DNA of 64,000 bases from Candidatus Thiobius zoothamnicola (lineage in GTDB: Bacteria; Pseudomonadota; Gammaproteobacteria; Chromatiales; Chromatiaceae). A program made the position numbers and the translations under genes. Below the pieces are notes generated by a model that saw nothing but the letters and a program-made list of their open reading frames with translations, was not told where the DNA came from and made no database searches. Below, piece after piece: positions 29,493 to 39,177 of this stretch. Where the stretch lies: positions 168,600-232,599 of the forward strand of contig JAPQLC010000005.1 of NCBI GenBank assembly GCA_030826945.1, given 5' to 3'. Every line of letters begins with the position of its first letter. The stretch's first letter is position 1.

Positions 29493-30176
29493 ATGCCCTA
29501 CCTACTACTGATTCTGGCCCTAACCCTGTTGATCTATGCACCCCAGCTATGGGTGCAGCGGGTGCTGAAGCGTTACCACCAAAAACCGGAAGATAATTTC
29601 CCCGGCACTGGCGGCGAACTCGCGCGTCATTTGCTGGATCGTTATCAATTGCAGCAGGTGAAGGTTGAGACAACCGATATGGGCGACCATTACGACCCGG
29701 ACGCCAAAGCGGTGCGCCTGACCCCGGACAAATTCAACGGCAAAACACTTACCGCAATCACCGTGGCCGCACACGAATGCGGTCACGCATTGCAACATGC
29801 CGTAGAGCAACCCTTGTTCATCTGGCGCGCCCGCTTGGCCAGGCTGACGGTATGGGCTGAGCGTTTAGGTTCTTTTTTGTTGTTCATCGCACCCCTGCTG
29901 GCATTGGCATCCAAAGCACCTGCAGCCGGTCTGGCCAGTGTATTTGGCGCTTTTTTGATTCTGGGTTTCGGCATTCTGGTGCAATGCCTAACCTTGCCGG
30001 TTGAACTGGACGCCAGTTTCGCCAAGGCCTTGCCGTGGTTGAAAAGCGGCTACCTGGAGCCGAATCAATATAAGTCCGCGGAGCGGATATTACGCGCCGC
30101 AGCCTGGACTTACGTCGCGGCCTCATTAGCAAGCTTGTTGAACTTCTGGCGTTGGTTGGCGGTATTAAGGCGCTGA
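29493..30176 (+). CDS. Membrane zinc metallopeptidase, YugP-like
   Basis: A 227-residue membrane protein with the zinc site HECGHALQH at about residues 93-101. An N-terminal membrane helix is followed by the peptidase segment and two or three C-terminal helices (SFLLFIAPLLALAS, VFGAFLILGFGILVQ). This matches the neutral zinc metallopeptidase family of B. subtilis YugP, whose substrates are poorly known. The ATG at 29493 has no strong ribosome site. The gene stands alone after the broken gene pair. Confidence 0.9.
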   Translation: MPYLLLILALTLLIYAPQLWVQRVLKRYHQKPEDNFPGTGGELARHLLDRYQLQQVKVETTDMGDHYDPDAKAVRLTPDKFNGKTLTAITVAAHECGHALQHAVEQPLFIWRARLARLTVWAERLGSFLLFIAPLLALASKAPAAGLASVFGAFLILGFGILVQCLTLPVELDASFAKALPWLKSGYLEPNQYKSAERILRAAAWTYVAASLASLLNFWRWLAVLRR

Positions 30177-30240
30177 AAAAGCTAACTGGCATGCATAACG
30201 ATGAGCCAACCTCGCTCACCGTTATCCATCAAATCATCCT

Positions 30241-30585
30241 TCAATAATCCGTTCCAGGATACCGGTCATTCAGGTTAGCCGGACACAGCACGGTGCGCAT
30301 GGTGCCAATCAAGTCCAACAATTTGCCATTGCGGATACGGTAATAAATACGGTTCGCCTCTTTCCGTGAGGTCAGAATATTTTTATTGCGCAGTTGCTCC
30401 AGGTGCTGGGAGATATTGCTTTGGGATGTGCCGGTATGCGTCACAATATCGCCAACCGACAATTCCTCTTCGCCCAAAGTACATAAAATTTTCCAACGCA
30501 ACGGATGCGCCATCGCTTTCAGCGCATTCGCCGTCATGGTTGGATCTTCATCGTCCGGTAGCGGTGTTTTGGTTACATCATTCAT
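30241..30585 (-). CDS. ArsR-family winged-helix transcriptional regulator
   Basis: A 114-residue DNA-binding protein. The helix-turn-helix is in LSVGDIVTHTGTSQSNISQHLEQLRNK (recognition part SQSNISQHLEQL), with a wing at SRKEANRIYYRI. No obvious ELCVCDL-type metal site is present; only one Cys sits in the HTH region and one near the C-terminus. The frame is open to 30714, but the ATG at 30585 has a GGAGCAGGT ribosome site and overlaps the stop of the receiver-PAS gene by eight bases. Targets are unknown. Confidence 0.88.
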   Translation of the reverse strand: MNDVTKTPLPDDEDPTMTANALKAMAHPLRWKILCTLGEEELSVGDIVTHTGTSQSNISQHLEQLRNKNILTSRKEANRIYYRIRNGKLLDLIGTMRTVLCPANLNDRYPGTDY

Positions 30586-31429
30586 CGACCTGCTCCGTTT
30601 TGCGATAACCACGCATGTTTTTCGCAATACATAAAATTTCTTCGATATTACCTTGTTGGTTGGTAATCGCCGTGCGTGAAAATAAAATTGGCACCCGTTC
30701 GCCTTGTTTGTCAATCAAAGTCGCATCAATATCACGCAACGCGCCGGTTCGGATCAAGGCCTCCAGCCAAGTACCCATAAAGGCATTCGCCTGTTCCTGG
30801 CCCTCTTCTTCAAACACATCGCCAATCGACATGCCTTGCAAATCCGCTTCGGTATAGCCCAGCAGGTGTTGCGCCGCCGGGTTCGCTTGCGTGATACAAC
30901 CATCGGGCGACAGCACAAACAAGGCTTCGCCCATATTCAATAAAATCTGTTCCAGATGTTGTTTGGCCTGACTCAATTCAGCCGTACGCTCCGCCACTTT
31001 GCGCTCCAGCAGACGGTTAAGATCGCGTTCTTTTTCAATCAGGCGGAAATAAGTGCTGACTTTATTGATCAATTGATGATCATCAATCGGCTTCAGCAAA
31101 TAATCTGCCGCCCCGACTTCGTAGCCGCGACGTTGAAACTCCTCCGTTTTAAACGCGGCGGTTAAAAATATCACCGGAATATCCCGCGTTTTCTTACGCA
31201 ATTTGAACATGCGCGCCGTTTCAAACCCATCAACCTCCGGCATTTGCACATCCAGAATGATCAAATCGATATTGGCACCCTGTTGCGCGATTTCAAGCGC
31301 TTCAGCACCGCCTTGCGCTTCTAAAATCCTCACCCCGAAATATTGTTGCAACAGCGCACGCAGCGTGAACAGATTATCCGGATTATCATCAACGGCCAGT
31401 AACGTGAAAGCGCTGTAGGGTTTGGTCAT
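30578..31429 (-). CDS. Response regulator with receiver, coiled-coil and PAS domains
   Basis: A 283-residue protein. The receiver domain (residues 8-125) has the acidic pocket VDDN, the phosphorylated Asp60 in LDVQMPEVDG and Lys113 in LLKPID. A coiled coil of about 30 residues (LIEKERDLNRLLERKVAERT) leads to a PAS domain (about 155-275) that ends in the CIAKNMRGYRKTE stretch usual before a kinase or cyclase domain. No output domain follows. It may signal by protein contact or act with the ArsR regulator that overlaps its 3' end. mtnA starts three bases upstream. Confidence 0.9.
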   Translation of the reverse strand: MTKPYSAFTLLAVDDNPDNLFTLRALLQQYFGVRILEAQGGAEALEIAQQGANIDLIILDVQMPEVDGFETARMFKLRKKTRDIPVIFLTAAFKTEEFQRRGYEVGAADYLLKPIDDHQLINKVSTYFRLIEKERDLNRLLERKVAERTAELSQAKQHLEQILLNMGEALFVLSPDGCITQANPAAQHLLGYTEADLQGMSIGDVFEEEGQEQANAFMGTWLEALIRTGALRDIDATLIDKQGERVPILFSRTAITNQQGNIEEILCIAKNMRGYRKTEQVDE

Positions 31430-31432
31430 TTT

Positions 31433-32518
31433 TTACTCCATAAAAGCCGCCTGGATCGCAGCTTCATTGGCTTCAATAACGCCTTTTTCTGTCACCAAAG
31501 CCGTGACATACCGGCTTGGCGTCACATCAAACGCATCATTACGCACACCTGAGTGAGTCGGCAGAATTTCCACATGGGTCAAATTTCCCTGTGCATCCAA
31601 TCCGGTGATATGGCTGACCTCTTCGCGCGCGCGTTGTTCAATCGGTATCTCACGCAAACCATCAGCCAGCGTAAGATCAATAGATGGCGATGGGGCACAC
31701 ACATAAAAAGGTACTTGGTTATCATGCGCCGCCAAAGCTTTCAGATAAGTGCCAATCTTATTGCATACATCGCCGGTGCGCGTGGTGCGGTCGGTACCCA
31801 CCAAGCACATATCCACCAACCCATGTTGCATCAAATGACCACCCACATTATCAACAATGACCGTATGCGGCACGCCATGTTGGCCCAGTTCATAAGCACT
31901 CAGATAAGCGCCCTGATTACGCGGACGTGTTTCATCCACCCAAACATGCACCGGAATCCCGGTATCAAACGCTTTGTAAATTGGCGATAACGCCGTCCCC
32001 CAATCCACCGTCGCCAGCCAACCGGCATTGCAATGCGTCAAAATATGAATGGTTTCGCCTGGCTTGCGTTCGGCCATAGCTTCAATCAGCGTCAATCCAT
32101 GTTCACCAATTGACTCACACAAAGCCACGTCTTCATCGCAAATCTCCGCCGCCACTTGATAAGCCAAAGCTGATCGTTCAGCCGGCTCCGCATTAACCAA
32201 TGCGGATTTCTGCCGTTCCAATGCCCAGGCTAGGTTAACCGCCGTCGGGCGCGCTGCAAACAACAGATCGGCAGCCAGTTCCAAATGCTCATGGCTCGGG
32301 TCATCGCGCATTGCCAGTGCCATACCATAGGCCGCCGTTGCTCCGACCAAAGGTGCGCCACGCACCAACATATCGCGGATTGCATCACGCGCATCCTCTA
32401 AACAGGTCAAAGTGGCGATCTTGAACGCAAAAGGCAGGCGGGTCTGGTCAATAATGCTGACATGGCCCTGATCTTCTTCACACCAGATGGTCCGATAATA
32501 AGTTCCATTGATTTTCAT
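31433..32518 (-). CDS. mtnA: S-methyl-5-thioribose-1-phosphate isomerase
   Basis: A 361-residue eIF2B-like enzyme of methionine salvage that converts methylthioribose 1-phosphate to the ribulose form. Visible motifs are [17 protein letters not shown], the catalytic Cys region [14 protein letters not shown] and [20 protein letters not shown] with its catalytic Asp. Length is normal. Other salvage genes are not in the window. It is followed at three bases by the receiver-PAS gene, so the three minus-strand genes may be one operon. Confidence 0.95.
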   Translation of the reverse strand: MKINGTYYRTIWCEEDQGHVSIIDQTRLPFAFKIATLTCLEDARDAIRDMLVRGAPLVGATAAYGMALAMRDDPSHEHLELAADLLFAARPTAVNLAWALERQKSALVNAEPAERSALAYQVAAEICDEDVALCESIGEHGLTLIEAMAERKPGETIHILTHCNAGWLATVDWGTALSPIYKAFDTGIPVHVWVDETRPRNQGAYLSAYELGQHGVPHTVIVDNVGGHLMQHGLVDMCLVGTDRTTRTGDVCNKIGTYLKALAAHDNQVPFYVCAPSPSIDLTLADGLREIPIEQRAREEVSHITGLDAQGNLTHVEILPTHSGVRNDAFDVTPSRYVTALVTEKGVIEANEAAIQAAFME

Positions 32519-32726
32519 ACAGACCCCCTAACCAGTTGAATATTGACCATGCCGAATACTCATTCTATGCATCAGCCAAGCCACTATAAACGCAAAATTA
32601 ACGGCTGACTCTACTGAACTCCATCCTGTTTGGGAAGCTTTGGTTGAACGCTGCGATTCTATGGCTCCATCTTACCCATTAACCCAATATGATCTTGGGT
32701 GTTGGCATTAAGAACGCAAAACACAC

Positions 32727-32759
32727 TTGCGGACATAAATGATAATGATTACTATTTGC
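32727..32759 (+). promoter_or_regulatory. Candidate promoter with overlapping Fur box
   Basis: TTGCGG (32727-32732) and TACTAT (32750-32755) are spaced by 17 bases. GATAATGATTACTATTTGC (32741-32759) matches the 19-base Fur consensus at about 14 positions, including the whole left half GATAATGAT, and covers the spacer and -10 element. Iron-bound Fur would block this promoter. It lies 38 bases before the small gene at 32797. The remainder of the 278-base gap to mtnA shows nothing I can identify. Confidence 0.55.
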
Positions 32760-32796
32760 GTTATAGAGATTAAATATTTTCCACTGGATAACCATC

Positions 32797-33075
32797 ATGC
32801 CCAATCAATCATCAAATTCCGCATTTGACCAACTCGATCCGCAAATTTTGCAAAAAGCGATCAAGGAGTTAATCAAACAGTACCAAAGGAATCGTTCTAA
32901 TCTCATTGCCTGGATCATCGTGCGCTACGCTGAAGCACTCCATAAACATCCAAGTTACGCTGACATTCAAGGTGACTGCTTTAACTATCAACGCTTCAGT
33001 CGTCAGTGGCGCTGGTTAGCGCAACACAACGCACCATTGGAGTCAACTTCCGCATCAAATGCCGTTCATCAATAA
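32797..33075 (+). CDS. Small hypothetical protein, first gene of a probable iron-regulated pair
   Basis: A 92-residue protein with no signal peptide or membrane span. It is helical in look, with AIKELIKQYQRNRSNLIAW and the C-terminal NYQRFSRQWRWLAQ. I cannot name it. The Fur box upstream and the HmuS-like gene that overlaps its 3' end suggest a role in heme or iron use. It is not a typical HemP. Confidence 0.65.
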   Translation: MPNQSSNSAFDQLDPQILQKAIKELIKQYQRNRSNLIAWIIVRYAEALHKHPSYADIQGDCFNYQRFSRQWRWLAQHNAPLESTSASNAVHQ

Positions 33076-34042
33076 CCAGCTCAGCGAGCACCTCATTTCA
33101 TTCGGCGCCATCATGAAAACTCAAACATTACAACAACAGACTCTTTATTCATCCTCAGCCTTAGCGCACATTCCACAAATTGAATCAGCCCACACGCCAG
33201 ATGCTCTTAATCTGTTTTTGCAAGCCGATTGGCGACGTATGTTCAGCGACTTGGTGCAATGCAAACATTTTCGGGTATCAACCCATAACCCATTGGCTGA
33301 GTTACATAGCGATGTTGAGTTACAACAGCTACAAATCAAAAATGGCGCTATTTGGTTATCGGGAGACAATATCTTGGTCGGTGGCTTAACCCACACCTGG
33401 GCAATGGCTAACATCCGCCTGGGTGAATGTGACGATCATTTTGAAACATTGTCTATCAACGATGACCAGGGGAACCATTTGCTAGCGTTCCAACTTAATG
33501 CAGACAGCCAATGGTCAAGTTTCCCCGCCATGTTGGTCTATCAATGGGAACGACAATATGGCGTGAAAATATCAGAAAATAGTCGCCCAATACGCACATT
33601 ACAGCAAGCCGGGCCGTGTCATAAAAGCTGGAATGAGCATCGTCCACCACAGACTGGATACGACGATCAGGCGGATATTACAGGAAGCTTGGTGGATTCA
33701 AGCCTGACAGCGCCTTTCCTGCAAACCATCACCGATCAAATGTGTCCGCTGCACATCACGGTGAGTAACCATGGCTCCAGCCAACAGCATGACAGCGTCT
33801 TTTTCGAGTACCGCCAAAGTCACGGGCAATTAAAATTACGCAGTGAGTATGCTGAGTTCCACTTATCTTTGAATGACATCCAGAATACGCATGTGTTTGT
33901 ACCCACTTCGCCAACAGACTGCGCGCAAATCCGTTTATATGACGACGCCTATCATTGTGTTTGCACCTTTGCCTTATCATCCAAAGCAACGCCTTCTGAT
34001 CATGAACTCTGGTCTATGATGATTGCGGCATTGGTCGATTAG
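33059..34042 (+). CDS. Divergent HmuS/ChuS-like heme-utilisation protein
   Basis: A 327-residue cytosolic protein that appears to contain two related halves. The first (about 50-180) has the pattern LVGGLTHTWAMANIRLG then LSINDDQGNHLLAFQL. The second ends FHLSLNDIQNTHVFVP then IRLYDDAYHCVCTF. Both resemble the repeated domains of HmuS/HemS/ChuS heme carriers or degraders (phe-dna-G ordering, W-alanine-x-x-x strand, 'LxxxDxxG' turn). The match is by pattern only. The start is uncertain: the ATG at 33059 overlaps the previous gene by 17 bases; the ATG at 33113 is an alternative. Fur-type control upstream supports a heme role. Confidence 0.55.
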   Translation: MPFINNQLSEHLISFGAIMKTQTLQQQTLYSSSALAHIPQIESAHTPDALNLFLQADWRRMFSDLVQCKHFRVSTHNPLAELHSDVELQQLQIKNGAIWLSGDNILVGGLTHTWAMANIRLGECDDHFETLSINDDQGNHLLAFQLNADSQWSSFPAMLVYQWERQYGVKISENSRPIRTLQQAGPCHKSWNEHRPPQTGYDDQADITGSLVDSSLTAPFLQTITDQMCPLHITVSNHGSSQQHDSVFFEYRQSHGQLKLRSEYAEFHLSLNDIQNTHVFVPTSPTDCAQIRLYDDAYHCVCTFALSSKATPSDHELWSMMIAALVD

Positions 34043-34043
34043 T

Positions 34044-34078
34044 GGCATCAATCGCTGTTCTGTCGATTTTTTTATGCC
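34044..34078 (+). terminator. Weak candidate terminator after the HmuS-like gene
   Basis: A short AATCG/CGATT stem (34050-34054 with 34064-34068) is followed by T residues to 34073, and an outer GGCAT/ATGCC pair flanks it. The stem is short, so this is a weak call. No gene was found in the 168-base gap to 34211. Confidence 0.35.
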
Positions 34079-34210
34079 CTATCCTGGCGCGAAATACGTC
34101 AGCCATCTTTTCAAGCGCCACAGGTATATTGAATTGATCGAAATTCCAGCGGTTTTTGGTCATGGTAAAACATGCTACTGTGATCCCATATCACTCACCG
34201 TTCAGATCAC

Positions 34211-34444
34211 ATGCCTTATTTCATTTATTATGTGACCCACAATCCGGCGACCAACACCAAAAAGCTGGAATACATTGATACACAAGACAATTTCAAAGCG
34301 GCGCGTATCCTGGCGCGTGAACGGCGTACAGAGATGGCCGAGGAACCCCAGACAGAGTGTCGATTGATTTACGCTAAAACCCAGATTGAGGCAGAGAAAT
34401 TATTGAGCGCACCGCGTGAAGAGCGCGTCATCGGCGAAGATTAG
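34211..34444 (+). CDS. Small conserved hypothetical protein
   Basis: A 77-residue soluble protein beginning MPYFIYYVTHNPATNTKKLEY and rich in Arg and Glu (ARILARERRTEMAEE). Its pattern recalls a short conserved protein found in many beta- and gammaproteobacteria, of unknown function. It stands alone, convergent with lolA 26 bases away. Confidence 0.7.
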   Translation: MPYFIYYVTHNPATNTKKLEYIDTQDNFKAARILARERRTEMAEEPQTECRLIYAKTQIEAEKLLSAPREERVIGED

Positions 34445-34470
34445 CAGCCCCATCACGCCGTTCAGTGGAA

Positions 34471-35079
34471 TCAGTGGGCGAATACATCCCAATCTTCCGG
34501 CGGCTGGAAAGCAAATTCATCATCAGATAGCACCGGATTTTTGCGCATGGCGGAAAAACGGAATTGCGTGATTTGACCAAATTTATCCGTCAATTCCAAC
34601 TGCTCCAGTTGATCCTCGCTCAAACCCAGCAATACCTGCTCCACATCACTTTCCGCGTCATGTGGCTTGAGTTCCAGCCAGAACAGGTCAGCATATAGGC
34701 CACGTTCCTTAACCGCGAAAGCCTCATCCAAAGGTTTATTCGCCAACAAAATGGTGACTGGCGTATTCCTCAAAGCCATGCTTTGGTGGTATTGGGTGAT
34801 TTGTTCCAAATCATTCTCAACAATCCATAAATCACGACCATCCGCCAGAATCAAACGTGCTTCCGGCGCTTGATAATCCCACCGGAAACGATCAGGCCGC
34901 CTTAATTTGAAGATGCCATTGGAAACACCCTGTCGGCCATTCTCCAAGTCATAAACCGTCTGAGTGAAATCAGCTTGCAGCGTATCCAGATTCTGTAAAA
35001 AAGCCGTCAAAGCCTCTCGACCCGGGCCTGCCTCAGCAACCAGACAGAAGAAACATAAGCTTATAATCAAACCACGCAT
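34471..35079 (-). CDS. lolA: Outer-membrane lipoprotein carrier LolA
   Basis: A 202-residue periplasmic chaperone with a signal peptide (MRGLIISLCFFCLVAEA). The fold motifs LDTLQADFTQTVYD, GIFKLRRPDRFRWDY and ILLANKPLDE are typical of LolA. It carries lipoproteins released by the LolC/D complex across the periplasm to LolB. It follows ftsK by six bases, the conserved ftsK-lolA arrangement. Confidence 0.95.
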   Translation of the reverse strand: MRGLIISLCFFCLVAEAGPGREALTAFLQNLDTLQADFTQTVYDLENGRQGVSNGIFKLRRPDRFRWDYQAPEARLILADGRDLWIVENDLEQITQYHQSMALRNTPVTILLANKPLDEAFAVKERGLYADLFWLELKPHDAESDVEQVLLGLSEDQLEQLELTDKFGQITQFRFSAMRKNPVLSDDEFAFQPPEDWDVFAH

Positions 35080-35085
35080 ATTTTT

Positions 35086-37377
35086 TCAGTCTCCCACGGG
35101 CGGTGGAGCCATCACTTCCCGGTTCCCCTTATGATCGGGCTGGCTGACAATGCCGATACGCTCCATTTCTTCCACCAAACGCGCCGCCCGGTTATAACCA
35201 ATCTTTAACCGCCGTTGCACGCCAGAAACAGAGGCACGCCGGGATTCGGTGATGATTTTCACGGCTTCGTCAAACAATGGATCACTATCCTCTGTATTCA
35301 GCGTGACGCCGGAGGCTTCAGCCGATAGGCCCGGAATCACTTCGCTGGATTCCTGCAAAATCTCATCAACGTAGTCCGGCTGACCCAATTGCTTCAGGAA
35401 ATCCACCACCCGATGCACTTCATGATCATCCACAAAAGCACCATGCGCACGTTGAGGAATGCTGGTACCAGATGGCAAAAACAACATATCACCATGCCCT
35501 AACAGATGTTCGGCACCCATTTGATCCAGAATCGTTCGTGAATCCACCCGTGAAGAAACCTGAAAAGCGATGCGCGTGGGGATATTGGCTTTGATCAGAC
35601 CAGTGATGACATCCACTGAAGGACGTTGCGTGGCCAACAGCAAATGAATCCCCGCCGCGCGCGCTTTTTGAGCGAGACGCGCGATCAGTTCTTCAACCTT
35701 TTTACCCACCACCATCATCATATCGGCCAACTCATCAATCACAATGACGATGTAAGGCAGGTCATCCAGGTAACGCATTTCCGGCAACTCGCCCGTAATG
35801 GGATTAGGCTCGGCGATAAATAATGGATCTGGCAAAGGTTCGCCCGCTTTTTCCGCCGCAGCGATTTTTTTGTTATACCCATTGATATTGCGCACCCCAA
35901 GCGCCGCCATCAAACGGTAGCGTCGCTCCATTTCAGCCACGCACCAACGCAAAGCATTGGCGGCTTCATCCATATCCGTGACCACGGGCGTCAATAGATG
36001 GGGAATACCTTCATAAACCGACAGTTCCAGCATTTTCGGATCAATCATGATTAAGCGTACTTGCCGCGCCGTCGATTTATAAAGCAAGCTCAGAATCATG
36101 GTGTTAATCGCAACGGATTTACCTGAACCCGTCGTACCTGCAATCAGCGCATGCGGCATCTTGGCGAGATCAGCCACCACAGGTTCGCCCACAATATCTT
36201 TTCCCAGAGATAAGGTTAAAGGCGATTGGGAGGTCGTATAGGAAGCCGAACATAAGATTTCGCTGAGATACACCATTTCCCGTTTCGGATTGGGTATTTC
36301 CAAACCAATCACGGATTTGCCCGGTATCACTTCAACCACCCGCACGGAAACCACCAACAAAGCCCGTGCCAAGTCCTTGGCCAGATTGGTGACTTTGCTC
36401 GCCTTGGTGCCCGGCGCAAGTTGTAATTCAAACATCGTGACCACCGGGCCTGGATGCACGGCGACCACTTCAGCGGTAATCGAGAAATCGGCCAGCTTAC
36501 GCTCAACTTGCGCAGACATGGCCTGCAATTCCGCTTCTGAAAGTTGCTCAGGATTCGGCTGGGGCGGATCCAAGAAATCCAATGAAGGTAGATTGTCCAT
36601 GGGTTCCACCGCAGAAGAGGCATGAACTGTCTGCTGTTGGACACGTTTGGCAACCCGGGGTTTGGACTTGGGTTTCACTTCCGACTCGAATTCAGGTTTT
36701 GGTGCCTCAATTAAAGGCGGCGTTTTTTTCTCCGTGCGTTTCCGGGGTTTTTTACGGGATTCTACTGGCCGGTTTTCCACTTTGTATAAAGTGGATGGAT
36801 GAAAAGCGCTGATCAAACTTTTAAGCCGACGGAAAGCTTTCAGTACCAGTTCCCCCAAAGCATCAATCATCATCAACCAGGACAAACCCGTGAATAACGT
36901 CAAACCGATTGACGCCATCGCCAAAAACAATAACGCCGCGCCAGCCACATTAAAGTAGCCCACGCCGAAATTTAACAACCCCGTTCCAAGAATACCGCCC
37001 GCCCCTTCGGGCAAATGATCAGCCTGGATATGCAAATCCATTAACGCGGATACAGCGGGAATGATCAAGAGAAAACCCGACCAGCGCGCCCAATCCAATG
37101 ATTGATCGATAGTGCTATGACGTTCCCGGAACCCTACCCAGGCCATCCACATCAGCAAACCCAGAACGAGATAAGCATTCAGTCCAAATAGCGAGAGTAA
37201 TACGCTTGCCGTCCAGGCTCCTACGGTGCCGGCCAGGTTTTCGGCCTGTTCACGTTCACCGACATAGCTCCAACCCGGATCCTCAGGCGCATAGGACGCC
37301 AACGCCAACAGGAAGTAACCCACCGCAAGGCAACCCAAGATAAAGAAGCTTTCTTTAAGACGCTTGGCGAATAACAC
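35086..37377 (-). CDS. ftsK: DNA translocase FtsK
   Basis: A 763-residue septal DNA pump. Four N-terminal membrane helices (about 10-195) are followed by a short basic/proline linker (about 200-270), the alpha/beta motor with Walker [14 protein letters not shown] and Walker [14 protein letters not shown], and the C-terminal gamma winged helix ([20 protein letters not shown]) that reads KOPS sites. The linker is far shorter than the 600-residue linker of E. coli FtsK, as in many gammaproteobacteria. It clears the terminus and activates XerCD at division. Confidence 0.96.
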   Translation of the reverse strand: MLFAKRLKESFFILGCLAVGYFLLALASYAPEDPGWSYVGEREQAENLAGTVGAWTASVLLSLFGLNAYLVLGLLMWMAWVGFRERHSTIDQSLDWARWSGFLLIIPAVSALMDLHIQADHLPEGAGGILGTGLLNFGVGYFNVAGAALLFLAMASIGLTLFTGLSWLMMIDALGELVLKAFRRLKSLISAFHPSTLYKVENRPVESRKKPRKRTEKKTPPLIEAPKPEFESEVKPKSKPRVAKRVQQQTVHASSAVEPMDNLPSLDFLDPPQPNPEQLSEAELQAMSAQVERKLADFSITAEVVAVHPGPVVTMFELQLAPGTKASKVTNLAKDLARALLVVSVRVVEVIPGKSVIGLEIPNPKREMVYLSEILCSASYTTSQSPLTLSLGKDIVGEPVVADLAKMPHALIAGTTGSGKSVAINTMILSLLYKSTARQVRLIMIDPKMLELSVYEGIPHLLTPVVTDMDEAANALRWCVAEMERRYRLMAALGVRNINGYNKKIAAAEKAGEPLPDPLFIAEPNPITGELPEMRYLDDLPYIVIVIDELADMMMVVGKKVEELIARLAQKARAAGIHLLLATQRPSVDVITGLIKANIPTRIAFQVSSRVDSRTILDQMGAEHLLGHGDMLFLPSGTSIPQRAHGAFVDDHEVHRVVDFLKQLGQPDYVDEILQESSEVIPGLSAEASGVTLNTEDSDPLFDEAVKIITESRRASVSGVQRRLKIGYNRAARLVEEMERIGIVSQPDHKGNREVMAPPPVGD

Positions 37378-37423
37378 AAATACACAGTCCGTTTGATGTC
37401 AGGGGAAAATTAAGAGATGCAGT

Positions 37424-39049
37424 TTATTTTACGGCACGTTCAATCGGTGCGAAGTAATCGGCTAAGAATTGATCAAAGTCCTGCTGTTGGGTCGATTCAA
37501 TCTCCTCCAGTCGTTGGTAGGATTTTGCCGACATCGCATCAAATTCCGTCTGGTGCCTGGAGGAGACACTCCGCTCATTAAAGAACCGATGATGCTTCGT
37601 GGATAAACGCCGGGCAAAATCGTAAAAACCTTCGCCATTCTCATGCATTTCACGCAGCATGCGGGCGGATGGCGTCAATTCAGCATGGCGGATTTTCGTC
37701 ATTTGCCCATCCAACGCCTCCGCGTAAACATCAGTTTGATGAATTTGATCCAGCAATTCCGCCACTGGCAACATCATATGCATGAATTGCATGCCCCAAT
37801 TTTGCAACGTCACCCGATGGCCATTGCGCTCCAGCGTCAAACCCGGCTCGCGCCCATAATGAGCCACTTTAAGTAGATTTTGATTCGCTTCCATTTGCTC
37901 GCATTGGGTCAATGGCGGACTGTCCAACAACAAGCCTGTCAGCATAAAAGACTCCAGAAAGCGCAGTTGCTCTTCATCCACCCCTAATGGGTGATAAGCA
38001 TTCACATCCAGCGAACGTAACTCAATATAGTCTATACCACGATCCAACAACGCCAGTGCCGGACTTTCCAGGCCAGCCAATGGTTGCTTGGGGCGTACTG
38101 AACTATAGTATTCATTCTCAATTTGCAGAATATTGGTATTCAACTGCCGATAGTCACCTTGTATTTTCACCCCAATGCGTCGCCACAACTCCGCTGGCGT
38201 CGTGATCGCATGCAACAAACTCCGGGCATACGATTTGACATCGTTATAGCAAACCTTGAAACCCAAACCTTCTTCCTTGCTGTTTTGATACCCGATGTCT
38301 CCCATGCGCAAGGATGTGGCGTAAGGCTCATAATAGGTCTGTTCATCAAATTTCGGCAGATCACTTTGACCATGGGGAAAGAATGTCTGACAAACCGCAG
38401 GCGAAGCGCCAAACAAATAGGGAATCAACCAACCAAAACGCAAAATATTACGCGTTAGCCCCATATAAGTCGCATCACGTAATGTGGTGGCATCCATTTC
38501 CGCGCCAGTCAAACGACGATACACAGGCCAGAATGTCGGTGTCATAGACCAATTAAAATGTACGCCAGCGATGATCTGCATCACCCGGCCATATCGATGC
38601 CCTAATCCAATACGGTAAATACGCTTCATCCGACCAAGATTTGAACGGCCATAATCTGCAATCGGGATGTCAGCACCATCGCCCGATAAAGCACAAGGCA
38701 TGCTGGTCGCCCACAACATCTCCCCGGGCAGGCGTTGATACGCATAACTTTGCAGATCAGCAAGAAAATCCAACGCCTGCCCGGCATCAGACATGGGGGG
38801 TGTAATAAATTCCGGTAAGGATTCCGAATAATCTGTGGTTATCCCGGCATGCGTTAACGCCGCGCCCCACGCGGCCGGATGCGGCGTCTGCGCCAAATGA
38901 CCATTGGCGGCCACTCGCAAGCTTTCTTTTTCTAACCCAATGCGTACGCTAAATACTTGATCCAGATTATCCAAGGCGTGCAAGCGCGCTAACTTTTCAT
39001 TGAGAACGGATATGAGTTCTACATCGGAAAGACCCTTTGAAAAAATCAC
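37424..39049 (-). CDS. gshA: Glutamate-cysteine ligase (proteobacterial type)
   Basis: A 541-residue ATP-dependent ligase that makes gamma-glutamylcysteine, the first step of glutathione synthesis. The N-terminal IGLEKESLRV and the ITTDYSESLPEFITPP, GVHFNWSM and DYIELRSLDVN motifs match group 1 enzymes like E. coli GshA (518 residues). gshB is not in the window. No strong feature decides the start; an upstream extension is not apparent. Confidence 0.95.
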   Translation of the reverse strand: MIFSKGLSDVELISVLNEKLARLHALDNLDQVFSVRIGLEKESLRVAANGHLAQTPHPAAWGAALTHAGITTDYSESLPEFITPPMSDAGQALDFLADLQSYAYQRLPGEMLWATSMPCALSGDGADIPIADYGRSNLGRMKRIYRIGLGHRYGRVMQIIAGVHFNWSMTPTFWPVYRRLTGAEMDATTLRDATYMGLTRNILRFGWLIPYLFGASPAVCQTFFPHGQSDLPKFDEQTYYEPYATSLRMGDIGYQNSKEEGLGFKVCYNDVKSYARSLLHAITTPAELWRRIGVKIQGDYRQLNTNILQIENEYYSSVRPKQPLAGLESPALALLDRGIDYIELRSLDVNAYHPLGVDEEQLRFLESFMLTGLLLDSPPLTQCEQMEANQNLLKVAHYGREPGLTLERNGHRVTLQNWGMQFMHMMLPVAELLDQIHQTDVYAEALDGQMTKIRHAELTPSARMLREMHENGEGFYDFARRLSTKHHRFFNERSVSSRHQTEFDAMSAKSYQRLEEIESTQQQDFDQFLADYFAPIERAVK

Positions 39050-39177
39050 TACGCGGGAAATCTCTTAAAATGATGAAGACTTTGAATGGATCTGTTGCTG
39101 ATTTATCCGCACAGCGATAAACCTGCGGCAGATAAACCATGAAAACATCAGAAGGAAATATGTTGGGTGAAAAACGA

